Positions 7,593-15,541 of a stretch of DNA of 64,000 nt are shown here, piece by piece. The notes under the pieces are model-generated. The model was given only the letters and a program-made list of their open reading frames with translations, made no database searches and was not told the origin of the DNA. The position numbers and the translations under genes were made by a program. Every line of letters starts with the position of its first letter. The first letter of the stretch is position 1. The DNA is from CAZMZW01 sp964571135 (GTDB taxonomy: Bacteria; Chloroflexota; Anaerolineae; Anaerolineales; Anaerolineaceae): contig CAZMZW010000008.1 of NCBI GenBank assembly GCA_964571135.1, forward strand, positions 1 to 64,000, in the 5' to 3' direction.

Positions 7593-10500
7593 ATGTTAAA
7601 TCCTGAATTTCTTTCTATACTAGGTAGGAAATATAGTCAAATTGAGCAAAAAACTATCCTACGGGCAATCTTGCAAGATCCTATCATTGAGAGTTATGTA
7701 AATCAGGAAAATTTTCTAAATTATTTGCAGAACGATCAATCAAAGTCCATTTCGATTTTTCAACCTGCAAATATTGCAACAAATTCATTAGGGCTAGATA
7801 TTTCTTATATAAATTTGCTTTCCTCAAATCCTGTTCAACCGATCAAACCAGAAATCTTGCAAAAAGCAAATGATATCTACCAGCGAGTGATTATGCAAAA
7901 GGGGTTTCAAGCAAATCTAGAAAATGCTTTATTCGTTTCATTTTTCTTAAAAGAAAGTTTTATTCAAACTAAAACATGGAAGGGAATTTCAAGGAAAATC
8001 AATTTTGGCGAAGATGGGGAATACAAAGAACAAGGACAATTTTGGAGTCTTGTTCTTGCATGTTTAAAAAACATTGCCCCAGATTCCGGTGAATTTTATG
8101 GACAATTATTGATAGAAAATACAAACCAGGATGTAATCGAAACTGTTATTCACTCGCTACTTATAAATCCTTTGTCCGATAATGAATTGCAGGACGAGAT
8201 TTCAAAAATATTAGGCCAGCAAAAAATTGCCATAAGCACAAGATTCCTTGATCTCTTGAATAAGCTTGGTTTTCACGAGGTAGTTACAGGAGTTGCAAGA
8301 AACCTTATCTCATTATTTCCTCAGCAAATAATTGGAACCGGGCAAATTGGAAAATCTCTGCAAAGCATTAATTGGATTAATGCTGATGATCTGGCACAAA
8401 AAATTCAGTATATAGCTGTTTTGCATGCTTTTGCTGGTGAGAAAGAAAAATCAACTGAATTAATAGGGCAAGTAAAAGAAATATTAAACAAGCAAAGCAC
8501 AACCCTTACAAAAATTCAGGAAGAACTAATGGAAGATTTTCAATCACATAATCTTACAGATCAAGAATTAATTTCAACCTCTATAGGGCTTGATAATGAA
8601 AATAATACCCAATTGCAAGAGAATTCAATTGAAGAAGAAAATTTTCTTCTTAATAATTCCTACTATAAAAGAATTCGAGCATTAATTTCACTTTCTGACT
8701 TTATTGAGGCTGAAAAGCAATTAACGAAATTAAAACAAAATCGAAAATCTGACCCTGAATTATTCTGTCTTTCTGCGGAAATAAACATACACCTTGGAGG
8801 TTTCCAGGAAGCACTTAATGATCTTCTTGTAGCGCAATCACTTGATCCATCAAACAAGTCAAATCAACAACTATTAGCCCGTGCGTATTTTTATAACGGT
8901 GAATACTCAAAAGCATTTGAATTGATGAATACTCTTTATAAAATAGGTAATGAGTTTTCATACGAAGAGATCTATGAATTCTGTGAATGTGCTTTAAGGA
9001 ACAATAAACCCGATTTTGTTAGAACAATTTGTGAAGAAAAGATATCTGCAGGGCAAAAATCTGGAAGTATATTTTTAATTGCAGCTGAATCTTGTTTTTA
9101 TAAAAACGAGGTTAATGCTTCCTTGGATTATCTAAAGAATGCGATCGAATTAGATAAAGCAAATCCGAAAACCTGGCTGCTTCTTGCGAAAATCGAAAAA
9201 GCAAATAATGATAACGAAAAAGCACTCGAAGCGTTATTTACCGGAAAAAAATATGCAGATAATTCCCAGGAAATAAATTTTGAGATTATTAAATATAATT
9301 TTGAGAACGGAAATAACATTGCCAATGAAACTCTGATTGAAGAAATGATCAATGCGCCATTAGTATCCGTACCTTTGACCAAAGAAATAATTCATTTTCT
9401 AAATAATAACCAAAAAGGTCAAAGGGGCTTGGATTTGTCAAATCGAGCGGTAGAAAAGTGGCCAAAAAATGTTGAAATTGCTGTCCTTTTCGCAGATATG
9501 TTAAATGAAAATGGTTCTTATTTAAAGGCTAATTGTATTTTAGAACCCTTCTACATAAAAGATCAACTTGATACCCACAGTTTACAAGTCTATCTATTTT
9601 CTCTAATGCAGTGCAATTCATTAATATTTCCTATAAACGCTATACTTTCTGAAAAAGATCTTCAAAAAGTGTCCGAATTAATGGCACTGCTGTCAAAAAT
9701 AAGTAAAGATGATTTTTGGACAAAATTAATTCAGGCTGAACTCTTCCATCTTCAAAAAAATAATTCAGAAGCATTTGATGAGTACCGTAAATTGCTTATG
9801 GATCTTCCCAAGACCCAGGCAGGTTTTTTATGGAGGGTCCAGGTTGGAATGGGACAGGTATTGATTGAAATTGGACAGACGGATACTGCTATTGCACTTT
9901 TATCTGAAGCTTTGAATCAGGCTCCTTCAATTTTTGAAATACACCAATTCATCGCAGATGCTTATCGTTTAAACGGATTAGAAGAAAAAGCGTTACAAAT
10001 TGCTAATCGAGCAATAGAAACCTTTTTAGATAATCCACTCTTTATACAATGGTATGCAAAATTCGTTTCTCATTTACAAGAAAAGGATAATGCCATTAAG
10101 TGGCTGAAAGAAAAAATAAATTCACTCCCGAATTCAAGTAATCTAAACCTTTTACTTGCGTCCGTTGAGTTAGAAATTGGGAATAAAGAAGATTTAGGAA
10201 AATTACTTGAGGTTTTAGCAAAACAATCAAATTTAGTACCTTCCCAAATGCAGCTAATGGCATCCATTTATACTAAAAATGGTGATTATCCTCAAGCGAT
10301 TTACATCCTAAATAGATCGCTCCAGTCCCCAATTAAAGATAAACAAAAAATTTTTATTAGATTAGCAAGCCTTCACCGTCAGCAAAGTAATTATCAGGAA
10401 TCGGAAAAAGCATTGGCTGAATCCTTAATAAATTCTTACGAAATTAATTTAGTAAACCTTTTTTTAGCTGAAATATATTACAGTACTAATAATTTGGAAC

Positions 10501-12818
10501 AACTAAAGCCAGTATTACTGATCTTAGAAAAATATTATTACAATGACCATAGATCGCCAGAATCATCTTCTCCATTAATAAAAGGGTATGACAATTTTCT
10601 TCCTGATGAATGGAAATTGTTTTTTGAGGAAAAAGAGAATCTGGGTATTTTTCTCGCAAAGTGTTTTTTATTAATGGGTGAGATCAGTAAGTCACTCGTT
10701 TTCGCAGAAAAATCTTTGGAAATAAATCCAATGAACCTGGCATTACGCAAATATTGTGCGGAATTAGCAAGCACGCAATTACTGGATTCAAAGGCGGACC
10801 AATTAGCCAATATTGATCTCAGAAGCATTAAAGACAAAAATGAAGACAATGAGTATTATCTAGAATTGGTTTGTTTACGGGCTGAACTGGCTCTTAAACG
10901 AGGTGAAGATATCAATGCTGCCTCATTGATTTCAAATACATTACAAGGAAATGAAAATAATTCACGCCTGCAATGTCTGCAATCGAGATTATTAAATAGG
11001 CAGGGTGATTTCGAGAATGCCGCCAAATTCTACGAGAAGGCGAAAAATCAAATCCATCAATTGCAGAGTAATAATCTGAATCTAATAGATACAGATAACT
11101 CAGCTATATGGTTTTTAGAGGCAGCAAAAGAAATAGGAGATTTTGAAGAAGTTTCCAGAATATTATTAAAGTTAAACGATACCAAGAAGTTTACTCCTGC
11201 ATTATTGCTTGCATATATGAAGGTGAGGATAGAAATTGAAATAAATGAAAAGCAATCTGATGAATTGATGATTTTGAATAATCGGATAAATAAACCTCTA
11301 AATTTATTTGGCGCCACGCAATTAATTGAAAATGCAATTGAAGTGTTTAAAAATGAAGGTTCAGAATTTCAGCGCTGGTATTCTTTGTATAAAAGGATCA
11401 TAGGATTCGAGACTTCTGAGATAATAATTCAAGAAGAAATCGATATTCTTGCGTTTTTGAGTTTCTGGTATCGAAAGACTAATAATATCGAGAAACTCGA
11501 TTTTCTGTGCCAAAAGTATTCAAGTAATCCTGATGTGCATTTCCAAATTAGCCAGGCATTAATGTCAACCGATCCTGCTGAATGTAAAAAACATCTAAAC
11601 GAGGCGATTCTATTAAATACACATAATCCATATTATTTTGCTGCCCTGGCCTTTTTCGAAAAAGAAAACTCCGATCCGAAACAATCTCTTGTTGCGATAG
11701 AACAAGCTTTAAACCTATGGCCAAATGAACTCAATTGGCAAATATTTGCAGCAGATATGGCAGAAATAAACAAAGATTCCTATATAATTCAATATCACAT
11801 TGAAAAAGCATATGAAATTGATCCTCAAAATCAAGAAATAAGAAATAAATTGATCAAAATTTATTTTCAAAAAGGGAAATTCAACGATGCCGCAAAATTG
11901 ATTAAGAAAAATAGTAATAAAAGTTCAGAATCCTTTGAGGAACTGATAATCCTGGCAAAAGCGGCTTTGTATGACAAAAACTTTAAAGAAACATTGGATT
12001 ATGCCAACAAAGCCGGCAAAATAAATATAAATTCTCCAATTCCTTTAACAATATTAAGTGCACTGGCATTGAAATTAAACAAACTCGATAAGGCGATTGA
12101 ATACGCTAATCAGGCAATTGAATGCGATCCTGAAAATGCAGAGGCGCATTTGATTGAGGCTAAAATAATTGGTCTTCAGAAAGATGGGCATGCAGCTCTA
12201 GAATACCTTGAATCAATTTCGAAAAGAGGGATTACTGAGCCGACGCTGGTATGTGAAATTGCGTCGTTGCGGGAAGAATTATTTGGGACGAAAGCAGCCT
12301 TGGAATATTTACTTAATTACAAAGAATTGAACAATGAAGACATAATGGGCAAACTTGCGGGTTTGGAATTAGAGATGAATAATATTACCGAAGCAGAATC
12401 ATATGCACTTTCCAGTCTCTCAATTAATCCTTACCAGGCAAATTTAAAAAAACTTCTTGGACAGACAGCTCAAAAAAAAGGCAATCTCGATCAGGCGGTG
12501 AAGTATTACACTGAAGCGATTTCATGTGAACCGGAAAATGGAGAACGGTATCTGGATGCATGTGAAATTTATTTTTATCGACGTGAAGTAATAAAGGCGC
12601 TCGAAGTGATCGAGCGGGGGATGAGGACGATCAATAATGATTGGCGTCTGTACCAAAAGGCAGGAAAAATATATTGGGAAATGAAAGAGTATATTAAAGC
12701 TGAAATAATGTTGAAACAGGCTTATGAAATGAATCCAAGTGATCAGCAGCTAAAGCGTCAGCTTAATACACTTACCGCGATGAATATCATTCATCAAAAC
12801 CAAGAGGTTATTCCCTGA
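7593..12818 (+). CDS. Giant tetratricopeptide-repeat protein
   Basis: This 1741-residue protein is nearly all alpha-helical, Asn- and Lys-rich, with no signal peptide or membrane segment, so it is probably cytoplasmic. The first roughly 350 residues are helical but not clearly TPR. From about 360 to the C-terminus there are many degenerate TPR units, clearest near 500-560, 780-850 and 1490-1730, with the usual A-[IL]-x4-P-x(1-3)-A pattern. No catalytic motif is visible. TPR superhelices bind peptides or scaffold complexes. The gene ends two bases before the protease gene, which also has an N-terminal TPR-like region, so the two products may interact. No strong ribosome binding site precedes ATG 7593. 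Confidence 0.88.
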   Translation: MLNPEFLSILGRKYSQIEQKTILRAILQDPIIESYVNQENFLNYLQNDQSKSISIFQPANIATNSLGLDISYINLLSSNPVQPIKPEILQKANDIYQRVIMQKGFQANLENALFVSFFLKESFIQTKTWKGISRKINFGEDGEYKEQGQFWSLVLACLKNIAPDSGEFYGQLLIENTNQDVIETVIHSLLINPLSDNELQDEISKILGQQKIAISTRFLDLLNKLGFHEVVTGVARNLISLFPQQIIGTGQIGKSLQSINWINADDLAQKIQYIAVLHAFAGEKEKSTELIGQVKEILNKQSTTLTKIQEELMEDFQSHNLTDQELISTSIGLDNENNTQLQENSIEEENFLLNNSYYKRIRALISLSDFIEAEKQLTKLKQNRKSDPELFCLSAEINIHLGGFQEALNDLLVAQSLDPSNKSNQQLLARAYFYNGEYSKAFELMNTLYKIGNEFSYEEIYEFCECALRNNKPDFVRTICEEKISAGQKSGSIFLIAAESCFYKNEVNASLDYLKNAIELDKANPKTWLLLAKIEKANNDNEKALEALFTGKKYADNSQEINFEIIKYNFENGNNIANETLIEEMINAPLVSVPLTKEIIHFLNNNQKGQRGLDLSNRAVEKWPKNVEIAVLFADMLNENGSYLKANCILEPFYIKDQLDTHSLQVYLFSLMQCNSLIFPINAILSEKDLQKVSELMALLSKISKDDFWTKLIQAELFHLQKNNSEAFDEYRKLLMDLPKTQAGFLWRVQVGMGQVLIEIGQTDTAIALLSEALNQAPSIFEIHQFIADAYRLNGLEEKALQIANRAIETFLDNPLFIQWYAKFVSHLQEKDNAIKWLKEKINSLPNSSNLNLLLASVELEIGNKEDLGKLLEVLAKQSNLVPSQMQLMASIYTKNGDYPQAIYILNRSLQSPIKDKQKIFIRLASLHRQQSNYQESEKALAESLINSYEINLVNLFLAEIYYSTNNLEQLKPVLLILEKYYYNDHRSPESSSPLIKGYDNFLPDEWKLFFEEKENLGIFLAKCFLLMGEISKSLVFAEKSLEINPMNLALRKYCAELASTQLLDSKADQLANIDLRSIKDKNEDNEYYLELVCLRAELALKRGEDINAASLISNTLQGNENNSRLQCLQSRLLNRQGDFENAAKFYEKAKNQIHQLQSNNLNLIDTDNSAIWFLEAAKEIGDFEEVSRILLKLNDTKKFTPALLLAYMKVRIEIEINEKQSDELMILNNRINKPLNLFGATQLIENAIEVFKNEGSEFQRWYSLYKRIIGFETSEIIIQEEIDILAFLSFWYRKTNNIEKLDFLCQKYSSNPDVHFQISQALMSTDPAECKKHLNEAILLNTHNPYYFAALAFFEKENSDPKQSLVAIEQALNLWPNELNWQIFAADMAEINKDSYIIQYHIEKAYEIDPQNQEIRNKLIKIYFQKGKFNDAAKLIKKNSNKSSESFEELIILAKAALYDKNFKETLDYANKAGKININSPIPLTILSALALKLNKLDKAIEYANQAIECDPENAEAHLIEAKIIGLQKDGHAALEYLESISKRGITEPTLVCEIASLREELFGTKAALEYLLNYKELNNEDIMGKLAGLELEMNNITEAESYALSSLSINPYQANLKKLLGQTAQKKGNLDQAVKYYTEAISCEPENGERYLDACEIYFYRREVIKALEVIERGMRTINNDWRLYQKAGKIYWEMKEYIKAEIMLKQAYEMNPSDQQLKRQLNTLTAMNIIHQNQEVIP

Positions 12819-12820
12819 TC

Positions 12821-15451
12821 ATGGATACATTCAATAATAATCAGCGTGGAAATGGTGTGGAAATAGGACGGAAGGATTTTATTGATATATTAAATCAAGG
12901 TGCAAAATCAGGAAATTTCCATTTTGTAAAACAAATATGTAATTCCTGGCTTTCTAAATACCCTAATGATCTGGCGATTGAATGCTTTCTTATAAGATCC
13001 TTGATTTTTGAAAATGAAAAAGAAAAAACTTATGAATTAATTGATACTCTCTGTGAGAGAGATCCGGAATATCTGCCTGCTTGGGAGCTTCTAGCAAAAA
13101 TATCTTCAAAAAAAGATATGGATATTAGTAAAAAAGCAAATACTCATCTTTTTGCTCTGGGAAAACCAATTACCGATGATGAGATTTATGAATGGGGAAC
13201 TGCACTGAGGGATATCAGGAGATGTTTGGTTGATGAAAAATATAATCTTGCTGAACAAAAGTTGCATTCGTTATTAAGCGAAGAATCTTCAATCCCACTG
13301 ATAGCATTATCCCATCTTCAACTGGCTAAAAATAAGCAGGATGATTTATCCTTTATTCAATTAGCTAAAATTTATCATCAGCGGTGGCCAAAAAATTTAC
13401 AAATTTCTTTATGGCTTGCAGAATCGTTGATGGAGCAAGGTGAAGAAACTGAGTCCATGTCATTACTTCACTTTTGTGCCATTAATGATCCGGCAGGAGA
13501 AATCGCAAACCGGGTATGGGGCATTAATCATCAATTCACTTCAATTTGGCCTCAAGTTTTATCGATCAGTCTGGATGTTCCCTTGCCATCGCAAATTGCG
13601 GTTCCGGTAGGTTGGAATCAATTGACTGCAGGGGATAATTACAATACAAAAGATTTATCAAGAAAAAAAGATGATCTAAATGGGAATCCGATTGTCGAAA
13701 AAATTAAAACTAAACTCAAATTGAAATTGCGGAGATCTAAAAAGAAGGAAAAGCTCGAAAATAGACCCATCCAAAGTTATGATTTAAATGAAAATTCAAA
13801 CATTGAAGATGAATTAAATTCTATTGCACAAAAGAGCAAGAAATCCGGAGCTAAAAATAATGAGGGGAAAAAACCAGTTTATGTTGTTCTCTCAACAAAG
13901 AATGGATTAATAAACAAGTATGGTCAAAAAAGCACTTCAATAATCAATGATGAAATTAAGAAGTTAACTGAAATAATAAATCTGCGATCCGGTTGGTGTT
14001 CAATCGCATTTATTCCTGATGATATTAATTGCATGCGAATGTTTGAGCTGGATGAAATTACTGAAATCGATCCATGGAAAATAAAACTTGCCTTGGTTGA
14101 CCTGGATAAATACCTAGGGAAAAAAGGACAAATGATCGGATGTGTATTAATTATCGGTGGAGCTGAGGTTATCCCATTTCATGCACTTCCCAATTCTACG
14201 GATGATAAAGATCCTGAGGTTCTATCTGATAATCCATATTCTACTTTAGATGGAAATTATTTCGTTCCCGAATGGTCTGTCGGTCGATTACCAGGAGAAG
14301 CAAGTAATGACCCTGGTTTATTGTTAAAGCAAATCCGGCAAATAATAGAAGAACATAAAGGGAAATACCAGGTTTTTCCAGCATGGCAAAATATATTAAA
14401 TTGGATTCTGAATCTGGCAAATATTTTTGGCATCTTAAAAGGAATTCTTAATAAACCTCAAAATTATGGGTATACCGCTTCCGTTTGGAGAAGATCCTCG
14501 TTAGCGGCTTTTCGACCAATAGGCAATGGAAACAATTTGCGGGTATCTCCACCGTTCAATACTTCATCCTTAGACATTGAACTATTGAAAAAATCAAAAT
14601 ATGCATATTTCAATTTGCACGGTCTCTCTGATGGTCCCGATTGGTACGGCCAAAAAGATATCAATGAGAAGCCTTCAGAGCCCGATTTTCCAGTTGCGAT
14701 TTCGTCTAACCAATTGAAAATGGGGGGGGCAAGCCCGGAAATTATCTTTAGCGAAGCATGTTATGGTGCTTATATAAACAATAAAAATGCTGATGAATCC
14801 ATAGCTCTGAGATTTAGAGATATAGGTTCCTCGGTTTTTATTGGTTCTACAAGTATCTCTTATGGATCAGTCTCCACTCCTTTAATAGGAGCTGATTTAT
14901 TGGCATTTCTTTTCTGGAAATTCCTTCTTGAAGGATATTCAGCTGGCGAGGCATTGATGAGGTCGAAAGTCAATTTCGCTGAAGTGATGATGCAAAGGCA
15001 AGGATACTTGGATGGCGAAGACCAAAAAACATTATTATCATTTGTTTATTATGGAGATCCACTATCGCGATCAGATGCTAACGGAATTACCATGAAGATA
15101 CCCTTGCGAAGTAATGACTTGTTAAAAATAAGTACAGTAAACGATGCGAATGGAGTAGAACGAAAGGAAACACGGTTATCAGGGGATGTATTGAATAACG
15201 TGAAAAACGTATTAAAAGAGTATTTGCCCGGTATTGAAAATGCTGAAGTTAATATTCGCCATCATCAAATACCGCACATTAAGCTTGATAATGAGTCAGG
15301 CTCAAGCAGCAAGCTTTCAAACCTTACTTCCGATAGGGTGATGATCTCTTATTGCAGACCAGTAATATTCCAAAAAATCACTCATTACCAATATGCCCGA
15401 GTTACATTAGATAATCAGGGGAAAATGATTAAGCTGGCAGTTTCAAGATAA
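12821..15451 (+). CDS. TPR-caspase-fold cysteine protease (peptidase C25/CHAT-like)
   Basis: An 876-residue protein. Residues 1-240 are helical and TPR-like. About 275-350 is a highly charged Lys-rich linker. About 352-750 resembles caspase-clan C25 (gingipain-like) peptidases: IGGAEVIPF (445-453), SDNPYS, the WSVGRLPG strand (485-492), a His in FNLHG (H600) and a Cys in FSEACYGAY (C647), the His-Gly and Ala-Cys dyad of clan CD. A C-terminal domain of about 120 residues has no recognised fold. No signal peptide is present, unlike secreted gingipains, so it probably acts inside the cell. It is the last gene of the sigma-54 controlled set. CHAT is the closest alternative. The substrate is unknown, possibly the adjacent TPR protein or its partners. 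Confidence 0.8.
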   Translation: MDTFNNNQRGNGVEIGRKDFIDILNQGAKSGNFHFVKQICNSWLSKYPNDLAIECFLIRSLIFENEKEKTYELIDTLCERDPEYLPAWELLAKISSKKDMDISKKANTHLFALGKPITDDEIYEWGTALRDIRRCLVDEKYNLAEQKLHSLLSEESSIPLIALSHLQLAKNKQDDLSFIQLAKIYHQRWPKNLQISLWLAESLMEQGEETESMSLLHFCAINDPAGEIANRVWGINHQFTSIWPQVLSISLDVPLPSQIAVPVGWNQLTAGDNYNTKDLSRKKDDLNGNPIVEKIKTKLKLKLRRSKKKEKLENRPIQSYDLNENSNIEDELNSIAQKSKKSGAKNNEGKKPVYVVLSTKNGLINKYGQKSTSIINDEIKKLTEIINLRSGWCSIAFIPDDINCMRMFELDEITEIDPWKIKLALVDLDKYLGKKGQMIGCVLIIGGAEVIPFHALPNSTDDKDPEVLSDNPYSTLDGNYFVPEWSVGRLPGEASNDPGLLLKQIRQIIEEHKGKYQVFPAWQNILNWILNLANIFGILKGILNKPQNYGYTASVWRRSSLAAFRPIGNGNNLRVSPPFNTSSLDIELLKKSKYAYFNLHGLSDGPDWYGQKDINEKPSEPDFPVAISSNQLKMGGASPEIIFSEACYGAYINNKNADESIALRFRDIGSSVFIGSTSISYGSVSTPLIGADLLAFLFWKFLLEGYSAGEALMRSKVNFAEVMMQRQGYLDGEDQKTLLSFVYYGDPLSRSDANGITMKIPLRSNDLLKISTVNDANGVERKETRLSGDVLNNVKNVLKEYLPGIENAEVNIRHHQIPHIKLDNESGSSSKLSNLTSDRVMISYCRPVIFQKITHYQYARVTLDNQGKMIKLAVSR

Positions 15452-15541
15452 CCATTTTTTTGGGGGTGGTGTTATTCATCTTTTTTAGATGATAAAATCA
15501 CTTATTAATTAGGAAGAATTTATTTATTTTCAGGTGTAAAA

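Noticed and set aside
15472..15495. Hairpin between the protease and alaS as a terminator
   Set aside because: The stem TTAT(T)CATCT/AGATGATAA has a bulge and no T run after it; too weak to call.
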